The notes below the pieces were generated by a model. It saw only the letters and a program-made list of their open reading frames with translations. It searched no databases and was not told the DNA's origin. The position numbers and the translations under genes were made by a program. 64,000 bases of DNA, taken from NCBI GenBank assembly GCA_015501075.1, contig JADNYJ010000004.1, forward strand, positions 711,452 through 775,451, given 5' to 3'. Below are positions 21,802 to 35,300 of the stretch, in pieces. Positions within the stretch are counted from its first letter, which is position 1. Each line of letters begins with the position of its first letter. Origin of the DNA: Gymnopilus junonius. Lineage: Eukaryota > Basidiomycota > Agaricomycetes > Agaricales > Galerinaceae.

Positions 21802-22420
21802 TGGATTATAGCAAAGCGGAAAGGTAGCCACAATCGATTGAGCATTGTCTCGTTTGTTAATATGCTTATAGTTTTTAAGTCGGAAGGTCCCTAAGATGAA
21901 AAAGTGCAAAAATGCGAACGATTACTGCATATTTGCCCTAGAGACAACGGAGCATCGAGATTTGGCTCTGGCACTTACTAGCAGGAAGGAGCCGGTGACA
22001 ATTTTGCGCACCCATTGAAATATCGATGCCCAGTTATTGATTAAATGTGAGGGGTGATTCTGTGTAGTAGGCATTTGCCGAACATTTCCTAAATCCGTTC
22101 TCCATGACGATATAATTTTCGGCAATACAGTAATCTGTGACTTTTCCTTCCTGTAAACAACTGGTGGGAATGATATCTCTGCAAACTTGCTTGATTTCAG
22201 CCTCGTTGCGATCGTGCTGCGAGACTCTCATAACTATGTCCTAAAAACCCCAAAATCTCGGTCGCCAATTGGTATTGCGCTTGTTCTGCTTTGTCTTTAC
22301 ATTCTTCATACTTCAAACTTCATCCCTCAACCCCCTTCTTCTCAATATTTTCTCCACTGTAAGGCATTTCATGCTCTGGAGACACACAGTGGCTTACCAA
22401 TTATCTCTCGATTAACCAGC

Positions 22421-23208
22421 ATGTCTCGAATCAATCACCAGGATGGTGGAGGTACCGGATTACCTTCACTTCCACCTAACGGTCTCGGTACAATGATCCA
22501 TGGTCAGTCCAGCACTGCAGATGTACCACTTGCCGACGACCAGGCGCGTGAACTTATTGCGAAGTCCGTCATGGAGGAGTGGGAACCGCATTTGTTGTCA
22601 GAAGCAGAAACTCAAGCCAAACGACTGTGGACTCAAGGGATGCTTGTTGAGATCCGCAGCCATGATGAGGCTAATCAGCACCTTGTACTCCCTCAAAAAG
22701 GTTGTCCTTCACTTGAATGGCTATCAGTGCATAGAGCTACACCAGAGTTACTCCAAGTCACCCATCTGGAGCCCATCTCACTTCCTGGTCTAAGGCACCT
22801 TGCATTGTGGGATCCGAGCAGAAACTTGTTTCATGACCCTTTTCGCTCTCTCAGTTCACGGCGCTCAATAATGTAAAATTATACTTGAGCTTCTCTAATG
22901 GTCGTGACCCATCAAAATTCTTGGATCAACTGGCAGGGAGAACACCTTCTGTCAGGTCCCTCACATTTTCGGGAAATATTGCATTGGACAGTGCCGATCG
23001 AGAGGCTTGTTCTTCGATTGCAAAGTGGTTGACTTCTATGCCTTTTGTCTCATACTTCCGAGTACTCAATGTACCGGAAAACTATCTGAACATCTCACTA
23101 TATGATTCCAAAACGCCAATCCCAGCTATTAATCACCAAAGTTTAATATGTCCAAACTTATCATCCTTCGAGCTCAATTACCCAAGCCAAATACTACTTT
23201 TCTTTTGA
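22421..23208 (+). pseudogene. LRR / F-box-type protein remnant
   Basis: Starts MSRINHQDGGGTGLPSLPPN and continues with a helical stretch (EEWEPHLLSEAETQAKRLW), then leucine-rich strands (CPSLEWLSVHRATPELLQVT, ISLPGLRHLALWDPSRN). After about 22850 the reading moves to another frame (FTALNNVKLYLSFSNGRD, RTPSVRSLTFSGNIALDSAD), so one base has been lost or gained near 22850-22856. The repeat style matches Agaricomycete F-box/LRR proteins, but no F-box is visible. Confidence 0.45.
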
Positions 23209-24611
23209 ACTGGGCTTCCCATCGGGCTCGGTTAGGGTCCCCTTCGCAAGGTTTACGCTAGCCTCGAACAGCCCGAGCTCTGGGACAATATCAGCGGAGT
23301 CAATTTCGTAATTCCCTACGAGAGATGGGTACTACCGTAGGGTACATGTTGTATCGCCATGAACTTCCAGAGGAGTTAATATTATTCAACTGACATCTTT
23401 GGCTATGCTACGAAAATTTCAGCCTGTACTCTGCCAAGATTTAAGACGACGAACGTCCTTCGACAGGATTATTTAAATGAAAGACATGTATTCCGTTAAC
23501 GTTTTTCCGAGAATCGAGGCCCATAGAGCCATAGAGTAGTGGCGACAGCGCTTGCTAAGTATAGCATCAAGCAAGAATTTCTTTATATGTGCAGAGCACA
23601 AAAGTGTAAATCTCCGTAACACGAACGAACACGTATTCCTCGATATCTCGCCGGGCGGTTTCTATGGAGTATGGCTTATTGCCACTTTCCTCCTTGCTTC
23701 CTCCGTAGGCCGCAGTTTGTAAGTAATTTTAAGAGTCTGTTGGCACAAGTAATCAGGTTGCGGCATATCCTTTCGAAAGGCACCTTCTAGACTGAAGGTC
23801 GAATAGTGTTAAGCTCCAATATTCATACTGGATTAAGGACTGGTACAGTATGGACTGCAAGGAATCTTCGGTGAAATGTTTACGTTGCTAGACAGAAGCG
23901 AATTACTTGTTCATTGATTTATGAAGAAGCTTTACGGCGCGAACGTCGACGTGCGTCAAAAATTCTGCTGCATTGTCGCCTTGGCTGCTTCATAGCCAAC
24001 GCTATTGAACTCGATTCACTCCCTCCAATGAGGATGACTCGTTCCTTCAAAGCGTGCCCTCAGCGTACGCGACTGCTTATTAAAAACAAGGTAGCAAGCG
24101 ACATATTGTCTCCTTCCTTTCTTTTTGGAGAATCTCCGGAGCATTCCAGATTTGATGTAAAGTACATATATCCATTTACTCATCTTTATAACCATCCTCC
24201 GCTCTTCTCTCCGCCAAACGGTATGTCCATTATCTCCGTTCTTCAGGACTATCACGTGATATAAGGAAAATTTCGGGCGTAGAACCATGGACGCGTCTTT
24301 GGTTCTTCTATCTTTCCTTCTCATAATTTTGAAATGTCGCTGGGATTAAGGGATATTTGGGTATCCTGGAACATAGGGATCTCGTTTGGTTCAGGCCGGT
24401 AGGAGACCCTATGGGAGGGTTTACCGGTGCGGGGAATTATCGGATTTTGAGAGTATTCGACATTCGTATAAGTATCACTCCGCGCAATTGGAATCGAATC
24501 GATAGATATCCCGTTGCCGAACCGCGTTTCCTTCGGAGTCCCGACTGGCATCTATCTGGGTTGCTCCTTCATAACGCGTCTATCTTATCTTTTGCACCTT
24601 GACTTCCAACC
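23209..24611. other. No gene recognised
   Basis: AT-rich spacer with short frames only. The last 250 bases form the upstream region of the lactonase gene. Confidence 0.4.
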
Positions 24612-25849
24612 ATGGTGTACCATATCCTAGTCGCCTCATACTCCAATGAAATCGTCACACTCACATTTGACCCCACCGTACCCTCTCTAGAGGTCACCTC
24701 AAAATTGACAGTAGGGCATCACCCTTCGTGGATCGCGTCGAGTCCAGGGTATCCTGAGTTAGTGTTCACAGGACTGGAGCAAGCTGATGGAAAGATATTA
24801 ACACTGGGGAAGGATTCGGAGGGCAGGTTACACAAGATCGCAGAGGTATCCAGTGCTGGGAGTGATCCTTGCCACTTGGTGGTGGTTAAAAACGAGTTGG
24901 TAATTGCCAATGTATGTCAAGATAGCCTACCATGAATTGGTCAGCTTATTGAAAAAAAGAAACTTTTTTCCACAGTACTCATCTGGAACAGTGGGCTTCC
25001 TGCCTATCCACAGAGACCCAAAGCTTGCGTCTGCCATGACCCCAGCGTCAATTCAACTAAGTGGTACAGGTCCCAATACATCACGTCAAGAAAGTTCGCA
25101 TCCTCATCAAGTCGTTTTTAATGAGGAATATCAAGAGCTCTTCGTAGCTGATCTCGGCGCAGACAAAGTGCTCCGATTGTCCAAGACAGAGGACGGTGCT
25201 TGGAAAGTTATTGGAGAGATCGATTACGAGCCTGGAGGAGGCCCGAGGCATCTTGCATTCCACAGTGGGTTTTTTGCCTACTCCGGCGTAATCCCCCTAG
25301 TTCTAACTGATTCGGATTTTCTATTATTCCGTTTTCTTTTTCCTTTCATTTATAGATGGAGACATGTTCACCCTCCTTGAATTATCATCCAAGCTCACAC
25401 GACATCGCGTCCCTCGCCTTCCAAGGCAGCCCACATTCGTCACTTCAACGCCCACAATGTCCCAACCGCTACCTCAGCCAAACGAGATGCTTGCAGCGGA
25501 AATCCTCATCTCCCCTGCCACCACCTCTTTCCCTACCCCATACATCTACCTTTCAAACCGGGACGATCCTTCTCCAGAAGGCGATATTATATCCATATTC
25601 TCTTTTGGTGCTGGTTTAAAGGAGAGGGAACGAGATGGCGGCAAGCTGGAACTGGTGAATGAGGTACGGACAGGTTTGAGGCATTTACGGGGAATAGTGT
25701 TTAGTGGGCCCGAAGGGAGATATCTCATTGCGGGTGGTGCGAATGGAGGTGGAGTGAAGATATTTGAGAGAACTGATGGTGGAAAGGGTTTGAGGTTTGT
25801 GGTCGGGAATGAAAGTATCGAGGCGCCGACTGGATTTTCTTGGTTGTAA
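24612..25849 (+). CDS. Lactonase, seven-bladed beta-propeller (6-phosphogluconolactonase-like)
   Basis: Members of this family hydrolyse 6-phosphogluconolactone or related aldonolactones, or cycloisomerise muconates. Three exons: 24612-24911, 24976-25264 and 25356-25849 (360 aa, the usual length). Blade-type segments are YHILVASYSNEIVTLTFDP, GHHPSWIASSPGYPELVF, SSGTVGFLPIHRDPKLASAM, HPHQVVFNEEYQELFVADLG, DKVLRLSKTEDGAWKV, GGGPRHLAFHNGDMFTLLEL and LRHLRGIVFSGPEGRYLIAG. The HPHQVVF and PRHLAFH histidines lie where this family keeps active-site residues. There is no signal peptide, so it is probably cytosolic. Introns are canonical and the frame is intact. Confidence 0.85.
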
Positions 25850-25972
25850 GTATGATTCACGTAGATATAGATATATTGACAAAATATTTATGTGTACAAT
25901 CGAATTTTATGGCTCTGCCTACATTATGATAATCACTTAGTCCGCTCAAAGATTGGAGTTCACAAATCGAGT

Positions 25973-26293
25973 TCAGCACAAGAAGTTGAGGACTGCTAAA
26001 AGCAGGAAAACCCTCAAGACCTGGGGAAGCAGCTCCGATGGGCAGCATTCCCTGTCACCGCGGATTTGGACTCCGGAAGGACCTCGTATCTTTGTTGATA
26101 AGTCGATATGCCAGTTAGGCAAAAAGGTCCAAGGGAGGAGGAGCAATATGTCATCGCAAGACTTGGATCCGGCCTTTGGTTTGTCTTTGCCTTTTCGGTC
26201 ATGTTCAGGTAGGATTCTTTTTGTTGGGCTTATGATACTGACATGGGCCTGGAAAGACAAGTGAAAGAGAGTATAGCGACAAATAACGGGCAA
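25973..26293 (-). pseudogene. Relic of family III CoA-transferase gene (partial duplicate)
   Basis: Two short segments match the neighbouring CoA-transferase gene in the same order and strand. One encodes PEHDRKGK (gene: PEYDRKGK, around 27755-27775); the other IRGPSG (gene: IRGPSG, around 27640-27670). At the DNA level ttgccttttcggtcat and ggacctcgtatcttt are shared. The rest has diverged and no frame is open across it. I infer an old tandem duplicate that has largely decayed. Confidence 0.6.
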
Positions 26294-27059
26294 GATATAG
26301 ACAATACCTCATTGCTGCATGTAAATTATTTGGCTCACACTTAGGTCCTAGATCTCCACCCAAAAATCAGGGACAACTGGCAGCTGATCCTCCACTGTCC
26401 ACACCATTCTGAATGACTCAATACTGACAGTCAAGCACCAATACCAGGGGATGGACATATCATATGCGCCTGCCTTAGGCAAATCTCCTTATAGATTGCT
26501 ATATTAACCCTGCCCTTAAATTTGCATCCCTAAGGATTGAACACACTGTTTCAATGATATTTAGTATTATCACCCTTGCCCTCGTTTCATACTCAAGCGG
26601 TGTAGGGTCTGATAGGAGAAAGATTGACCCAATAAGGAAGGGTGCGCCACTACGTGATTTGCTTCTCGTGCCTGCCAAAAGCCCCTATATTGGAACCTTA
26701 CCGGGTATCTATGTGCTTTGCTTATACGCCTCGTTATAATCATGATTTTATTTACAGAGGATTTTTCCGTCCATATCCACCAATTGCCATAGCAGACTGT
26801 TTTGTACTACTTAACGTTGAAGTCCTTACATTGCATGCTTACAGCCACCAGAATATGTAAGAGTGCACGAGGAATATTCTCCAGGAAAGACTACAACTGG
26901 AATTGATGTTGGGTTTGTACTACAAAGTTGCTTCAGAACTTGAAGGCACTTCTCTCTGGCTCGGAAGGCGTAAACGCTATGAAGCTAAACTTCTTTTCAG
27001 TATTCTATATTTCCTATGTGAAACCAAAAGTAAGATTTCACATGCGATTTTTGCGAATA
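26294..27059. other. No gene recognised
   Basis: Spacer between the relic and the CoA-transferase stop codon. Only short frames; nothing supported. Confidence 0.35.
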
Positions 27060-28884
27060 CTACCCAATAACTCCGTCTTTTCTCAGCCTTTCAATCTCAC
27101 CCCTCGTCAACTCCAACTCTTCGCTCAACACCAGATCCGTATGAGCTCCCAAATCAGGTCCAGCCCACACCGGTTGAGGATCGACACCATCAATGACAGG
27201 GAATGTCCCTTGCATCTTCACGTTCCATCCCTCCTCCTCCTTACCCTTACTGCCAACCTTCACTTCTCTCACCGCCCCTCTCGCCACCACCTGTTCATTG
27301 CCCAATACTTCTTTGACACTATTCACCCTCCCCACCGGCACCCCGGCTTGCATCATCACACGCACGACCTCCTCCACCGTTCTGCGTTTCGTCCACTCTG
27401 AGATGGCCTTTTCGATTTCGTGTTGGCGCGCGACGCGGTGTTGGTTCTGTGCGTAGTTGGGTCCCACGAGGTCAGGGCGGGCGATGGCATGCATGAGTCG
27501 GGTGTAAATGCTGTCGCCGTTGCCGCCTATTACTACATATTCATATTCTTGTGAGGGCAAGAGCTTTGGAGACGAGGCTGAAGACATATTCGATGGGAGG
27601 CAGGGGTATGCGTTGGTGGGTACGATTCCTGTTACTGAGGATCCTGAGGGACCTCGTATCTTTATTGGCGAGAAAGAGAAGAACCAAGTTAATGGGTGTT
27701 TGTTCGGATGACGAGAAAAGATCATGAAAAGCAGGAACCCACCTTGCCTTTTCGGTCATATTCAGGTATGATTCCTTCCATCAGACTTAGCATGCTGGCA
27801 AGAAAGAAGCGGTTTGGGCTGGATTTGAGACTATAAGGAAGAACAGAAATCTACCTCTCGACGATGCTGACGTCTACAGTTTTTCCTTTCGGTGGTGATA
27901 AGCCAGAGTAGACTTGGCGTTGTCTCGAGAGAAGAGCGAGAACCTGAATAGAGGACGTCAGAGAAGCCTTACCAGAAACAATTTTAAAGAGAAAAGTCGC
28001 TCACTGTCCCAAAAGCAGCATGCAACCCAGCAACCGAATCTCCCAAACTAATGTTTGGCCTCACAGGCGCGCCTGCCAGTCCTTCACCTCCCTTTTCTTC
28101 GTCTGGATACCCATTTATGAATCGGAATCCTGATTCTGCTTCGCACACGGAGGCATAGCCTGGTCGCTGGGCCCATGGACCGGTTTGGCCATACCCACTT
28201 ACGCGGGTGAATATGAGGGAAGGGTTATGTAGGTGGAGGTCCGAGGGTCCGAGGGTCCATTTTTCGAGTGCTGGATGTGGAAAGAAAGATCAGTTACGAG
28301 AACTGGAAAAATTGGAGAATAAGAACACGCACTTCCTGGTTTAAAGTTTTCCAAAAGAACGTCGCTCTTGATTGCAAGCTTTCTAATAAGACTGTTGAAA
28401 GAATCAAATAATTAACGAGTTTGCTTCAAGGAGGCTAGCAGGCCGCGAGCAAAGGAAAAGTCGTACATACTCTCGGCCTTCATCCTTCCGAAGATCAATG
28501 GCCACGCTCTTCTTGTTCCTCCCAATGCTCCTCCACCATGGACTCGTCCCGTCTACGTCGAGCTCGCGCCATACGCGCAAGGGGTCCCCTGTGCTAGGGG
28601 GTTCAATTTTAATAACTTCTGCACCGAATTGGTTTTCGAGATAGACATGTTAGATTTGGGGGTCGGATAGGCAAGTGATCATCAGTAGCTTTCCCTAGTA
28701 GTTGTCCAGCAAAGGGGCCTGCAATGAGTTGACCAAGTTCGAGGACGCGGATGCCTTTCAGTGGTAAATCCGAGTCGGAGCAGGACGCTGATGTTAGTCC
28801 TCGTTGTCTGTAGCAAATGTTATTATAAGAAACTCGGCAAACTGTATTATTTATAAGACCTTTTGAATTATGCAACAGGAACAA
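27060..28884 (-). CDS. Family III CoA-transferase (CaiB/BaiF type)
   Basis: These enzymes move CoA between acyl-CoA and a free acid through an enzyme-bound anhydride on a conserved Asp. Recognisable segments are LKGIRVLELGQLIAGPFAGQ, FGAEVIKIEPPSTGDPLRVW, SIGRNKKSVAIDLRKDEG, KSDVLLENFKPGTLEKWTLG, SLIFTRVSGYGQTGPWAQRP, GEGLAGAPVRPNISLGDS, HAIARPDLVGPNYAQNQHRV and GVPVGRVNSVKEVLGNEQVV. The C-terminus ends TRGEIERLRKDGVIG. The N-terminal stretch before LKGIRV is basic and hydroxylated, so mitochondrial import is possible. Later introns are canonical. Intron 1 (about 28640-28694) has gg instead of gt at the donor and no ag near the expected acceptor, so the 5' end may not splice. Divergent to GCN1, with about 440 bp between. 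Confidence 0.78.
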
Positions 28885-29323
28885 AGGAAAAAGAAACCCT
28901 CACCATGGCCGGCTAAGGAACCAGTATCTGCTCGAAGCATTTGGGCAATTCTTGCCGAAATACTTCTACTAGCTGTAAAATATATGATTCCAAACCTTGC
29001 TGCAAAAATATCAAGACCTGCTGGAAGATGATGTGAGTCCCTAGGTGACCTATCGAGCTCGAGGCACTTCAACAGTTCAACTTGCAAAGCTTTGAGGTTT
29101 AACTAAGAACTTCGAATATTTGATTTCAATGTGAGAAAGCCTTCTCACGTGATCACAGTCAGATTGGACCGAGATCAATACACCCGAGTCACTTTTTTCG
29201 AATTTAATTTCTGGCAAACGATTTATCTCGCGTCCATCAGATCTACTCATTCCTTCAGAATTCAAGGTGCCTTCGAAAGTGACATTCGCGAAGCTTAGAG
29301 CAAAGGAGCCATTAGTGGCTGCG

Positions 29324-32300
29324 ATGAGTAAATCCGAGATACAATCCTGGATCGCGTCTGCGAGCACCGGGGAATCATCTAGCTTCAACGGAACCGCAAA
29401 CGGCGAAGAAGGAGAGCAGGAAACATGGCAAAGAGATAGCGTATTGGCTGATTGGCCAAAATCGCTCGAATTTGCTCAGCATTTATTGTTGACGCAGAAG
29501 ACAAAGAAGAGGGTTGCCTTTCTGAACGAGGAACTTTTGTCGCTCGCTAAACATGGTGGTTAGTTCGTTTTTCATAAATTCCTCGACGGAGTTCACCCTG
29601 AATTTACTTCCCTTTTTCTTTTTGCCAGACCTGACATTATCCCAGATACTGGACATATTTAAATTGTTGACCCTCACATACCCGCGATACGAAGATTCAT
29701 CATCGCGTGATGCAGTTGAAGCTGTCGGAATGGAGCTCGTGCGCCGAGATGAACTGAGGGGAACTGAAGAAGGTGCCAAGGATGAGGTGCGGTTAGGTGT
29801 TGCGGAGCAGATCTTAGGTTGGCTATCGAACGAAGTCGGGCGATTGTCAAAGAAAGGGAATTCAGAGTACGTTGCTTATGCAGATTAACATGTTCTACCG
29901 CTGAAAATTTATCGTAGCTCTTACGCTCCTTCGGACTTGTTCGTCCTCCTGAGCTGGTCCTGTGGGTTGTATACGATTTGTGTCAAGCACAACCCACACT
30001 TTCCAGCCTCCAGTTCATGGCGCGTTCTAGTCGGATCATTGGCCGTTCTTCTAGACATGCTCACGGAATCAACCAAAGCAAAATTCTCTCTGAAGAAAGG
30101 TAGTCTAGTACGAACGCGTAGAGCCCTCAGAACGGTATGATTTTATGATTATTTGCTAGAAGCTTTTCGAATTACTTACTTTTGACAACCTTGAAGGAGG
30201 GCAGTAAAATTCCGGAAGTTATATCGACTTTACTGTCGATGTCAAAAACGAATCAGACACCAACGCGGTTGGCCATGCTCATCGGGGTTTCCGTCAGCGT
30301 GTTAATTCGGCTAAAGCATGTTACTGAAGAACCTGTCCAAAGGTTACCTCAAGATTTAAAGGCGGATACCCTTCTATCCTTTTTCTGTTATAAGGAACTT
30401 ACTTTTGACGTATCTACCAGGATGGGATCATCAGGTTTTACACAAGCACGATACTAATGGCTAAAAGTTCTGTACCAGAACATACCTTTGTCCGTCTTTT
30501 ACTGTCCTGCTTCCCTCATAGATGCTGACCAGCTGTGTGCAGACGACCTTTGACGACTTTATCTCAACATTTATTACCCCCGATGACCTAACCAAGACCG
30601 TCCTCCCAACCATAGAAAAAGCTTTGCTCCGATCTCCTGAATACTCACTTTCCGGTACGTCTATTCGCAGTCTCTACAATCGCATGCCTCTAACTTCATC
30701 ATCCTTCCTTCTCTCGTCAGCTGTAACCCAGTTCTTCTCAGCATACCCTCATCCCCTCGCCATCGACACCTTCCAACGCCTCCTCACTCAAATCATAAGC
30801 AGCGCCAAATCTTCCAACCCCTCCGTCAGGACTAACTCTGTTTCCCTCTTTAAAACCCTCATCCTCCTTCACTCTCCTTCGGACCCCCACAACCTCGCCC
30901 GTATTGCCGTGCCGGAGCTCATCAGTCTTCCTAAAGCAGGAAAATCCGCAGGCCCAGATCATAGGGTTGCTCTATATTCTATGCTTGGGTTGTTGGATAC
31001 GGCGAAGGAGGTTTCAAACGCTTTGGTGCAGGCTGCGGCAACGCTGGTACCAAAAGAGCCGAACGAGGGCGCAATTGGAGTGCTAGTCAGAGCTTTGCCG
31101 AGGCATGTTACGTTCTTGCTGAGGGAGGGTGAGCTGGGGAATGAGACGACCCAATTCATTGCCAAAGAGATGACAAATTCAAAGCCTGCTATTCGAAAGG
31201 CGTTCGTTGGATTGGCTGGGGCTGTGTTTACCGAGTCCGACTCTAAGGATGGAGAAGGCATTTTGGAGACGGAGAGCGGAAAAGCCTTTGCCAATGGCTT
31301 GCTGCCTTCGTTCGAGGCGTCCCTTAAGACAGTGGCGAACAATCCTCTGAATTCGCCTGGTGGGCCGTTTGAGGGGTATGTGGCTGTTGCCGTTCTCCTC
31401 GGTTCCCTGGCACCCTCAAAGCAATTTGGTAGGTGCAGTTTCTACCTCTGAAGCCCATGTTCACGTTTAAAAAACTGCTTAGATGCCGCCATAGCCCAAA
31501 ATGCGACTATCAGTGCTATCACCAGCAATAGTGCCAAGCAATCTTTCTTACTCTGGGACAAAGTATATCAGAAAGTTACTGACGAGGAGGATGAGAGGTG
31601 GTTACTCAAAGCTTGTGATGCTGCCAGGACGCATTTTTCGATAGAGCTTGGGAAGCATGAAGCACTGAGGTATGTGGCATTTATCAGTGAATGCGTTTTA
31701 CATTACCTTTACTGATGAGTGTGGTGCTGATTAGGTCGCAGTTTGGTTTGGTGTATGTACATCTGGGAGTTGACAGCCAATCGCCTGAGATCAGAAAATC
31801 TGTCACTGCTTCTCTCGTCAACTCTGCCGTCGTCGCTCCTCGGCTGACGGAGAAGATCATCCGAGAGGCATTGACAACCTTCGTCGCTCGTGGTGTCCCT
31901 TCTGCATCTTCAAAATCATCCTCGGTTGCCAGTGCTTCCGAAGACGCTGCTACTGCTAAACCATGGAACAATCACTCCCGGCTGTCAGCTCTCCTCCTCA
32001 GTGTAGTATCTTTTTCTGAAGAGATTGATACGCTGCTAAGACAGGACGCTGTCGTGGCACTAATCGTTCTGGCTCATCACCCTCTTATATGTCCGTACGT
32101 TTCGTTGTTTTCGTTTCCGGATGTGTATGCTGATAATCATTTATCAATGACTATAGGTGGCCCTGATCGACAGACGTGGATCGATCTTTGTCAAAAGGCT
32201 AGCGTCGACCCGAAGGAGGTCGTGGATGAGCATCTACATACTTTGCTGAAGCTCATTCTGGAGGCATCTGTGACTGGTCCTAAGGTACATTGTTCCTTTC

Positions 32301-35300
32301 ACTTTCCGTTAGTGCCGTCATGCTAATTCACCGCCTAGTCTGGTTTCGCAGATGCTGCATATAGCGCTGTTACAACTTTGACTTTCATCTCGCCGGCGGC
32401 GGTGCTCGCTCGCATTGCGGATCAATTGAAGGAAGATTTGAGCCCCGAGGTTCTCCAGTCACTGTCGGATGATGATTTGGCCATTTGGGCCACACCTGAA
32501 GGCACCACTTACGTTGATGGTTAGTTGACCTTTTCTGAGCTGTAGTCCAAGCCCATTCTCACTCTCCGCGTGTACAGTATTGTCTTCTTCACAAGCTGAG
32601 ACCAAACCTGCTAAAGGAAAAGACTACGAAATCGCGAAATGGGAAGCAGAAATCCGCAAATCCCTTGCCTCCAAAAAATCAACGCCTGTCCAGTTGACGA
32701 GACAACAGCAGGCTCTCGTCCATGCCCAACTAGAAAAAGAAGCTACGATTCGTGAGCGGGTGCAAGTTATCCAGACCAATCTTGTGAGGGGGTTGCACTT
32801 TGTACAGAGTTTGGTTAGGGCGTGTGTGGAGGAGTTCCAGGCTTACATGTCACCTGTTGCTAGCTTGCTTTTGGAGGGTGCATTGAGTCGGGGGTCGTTC
32901 CTTGCTGGGCCCGCCGCATTTGAGACTTATTTGGTGCGTTGAGCAAGCTGCTTGTGATGTGGCCCTTAATCTAATCGAGTTGAATCGGATAGGTTCTGGC
33001 CACGAGCATATCCGATCGTTTGGGCCCAATGAGGCGATGGATCGGAATTGCTACCTTGAGATGTCTGCAGATCGGGTCAGTTCCTGAAGAATTACAGGCC
33101 GAACCCCTGCACAGTATGTCTCGAGCTACCACTGACTTTTCTTGTCTCATGTCATCTTTGTGCAGTGCTCGTTATTCGTGTTCTCTACCGCCTACGTTTC
33201 CTCTCTGAACAGGCACCTTTCGACGCTGCTACATATTCTTACGCTTTTCCTCTGATCAGTCAGATCTTGACCATTGGTGGGATTCCTGGTGGGGAGGAAG
33301 ATGATGATGACCCACTTGAGCAAGTTGCGCTGGCGTTGGAGATCATCAAGTTCCATTGCGGCGAATGTAGGCTTTCTACATCTGTTACCATGTCCGTTCA
33401 TTGAACTTAACATTTCTCGTTCATCTAGTTTCTAATACGGCCTTCCCGCGTCTGCAGACAATGGAGAATCTCATCCATATCATTCGACAGCAACCTAACC
33501 TAGGAAAAGAGGCATCATCGTCTCTTATCGAGATTGGTGAAGCCATCCTGGCAACAACCACTACAGGAGAAATTGCCACTCTCCTTCGTGGAACTCTCTT
33601 CCAGGAATCGTATGCTCGCAGTTCATGCTTGCAAACTCTCCAGGTAAGCTTGGAATTTGTATTAAATTTGTGAAAGGCGTGTTGCTGATGCGATGGCAAG
33701 CCCTTCGACTTGACAGAAATGGACTGGTCCCCTGAACTGTGGATTGCATGCCACGATAATGACGAACAAAACGAAAGATTGGCCCTTCATGTCTGGGAGG
33801 ATAATGGTCTTGACGTTCCTGAGACCTTCTTAAACGACTTATTGGACTATCTTGGTGAGTATGTTCTGATCGAAATTGCGATCCGAGTCTGATAGTACCC
33901 TGCAGGTCATGACAATGCATATGTGCGGTCAAGTACAGCTGCAGCCATTGCGGAAGCTGTCGAGCAGTGGCCGCAGACCATACAAAAGACAGTCTTAACT
34001 TTACAAGACTATTATTGCGACAAGGTTCTCTCGAAGTTTATCACTTGTTGATTTAGCTGCTCATTATTTGATGTCTTCAAGGCTAAAGTCCTCGCTCCGG
34101 AGTTCGACCAATATGTGAGTTATCGAACCTGATGCAGTACATCAATTCTGTATCGACAATGTTTTCTCAGGGTATGGTCATTGCTCAAAGTCTTGATCGT
34201 GCAGATCCATGGCCGGCACGTGTGGCTATTGCACAAACATTCAAGTTGCTAGCACCCTCTTTCACAGAGGCTGAGGTAGAACCATTCTTTAAGTTCCTTA
34301 TCGAGGACCAGGCACTTGGCGACCGTGCACCTGACGTTCGTCGAGAAATGTTGGTAGCTGGTACCAGCGTCATTGACCTGCATGGTGCCTCTCGCCTGGC
34401 TGCGTTGATCAAGATCTTTGAAACTCGTTTGGCAAATTCGGCAGCTTCGTCTGAGACGGACGATTACATCAAGGAAGCTGTCGTCATTCTGTTCGGTCGT
34501 GTGGCCCGACATTTGGAAGCATCTGATCCCAGAATCCCGACAATCGTTGATAGGCTTGTAGATGCCCTCAAGACGCCAGCGGAGCAGGTCCAGATTGCGG
34601 TGTCGGAGTGTTTGTCACCTCTCGTCACGCTCATGCGACCTAGGTTGCCCACTCTAGTTGACAACCTCTTTGATGACCTCTTCAATGCTCCGAAGTATGC
34701 CAGTCGACGTGGGGCAGCTTATGGATTAGCCGGTGTTATCAACGGTACGGGCATTAGTGGCATGAAGGAGTTTGATATCATGAATCGTCTCAAGATTGCA
34801 GCGGAAGAGAAAAAGCGTTATGAGCCACGTCAGGGCATCATGTTCGCTTTCGAAACTCTTTCGAGCACGCTTGGGAGGCTCTTCGAGCCATACATCACTT
34901 ATGCTCTTCCTTTGTTGTTAGCTTCATTCGGTGATGCTACTTCAGATGTCCGAGAGGCGACCCAGGATGCGGCGAGGGTCATCATGGCTAACTTATCGGG
35001 TTATGGGGTCAAGCTTATCCTGCCCACACTTCTGGAGGGATTGGATGAGAAGCAATGGCGTTCTAAGAAGGGGTCCATTGAATTGCTCGGCATGATGGCA
35101 TATTGCTCTCCTCGCCAACTGTCAATCTCTTTGCCCATCGTCATCCCCCGACTGACGGGTGTACTGACTGATTCACATGCACAAGTTCGTATTGCTGCAA
35201 ACAAGAGCTTGAAACAATTTGGAGAGGTTATTAGCAATCCAGAGATTCAGGCACTTGTCCCGGTCCTTCTGAAGGCTCTGGTCGATCCAGGGAAGACCCC

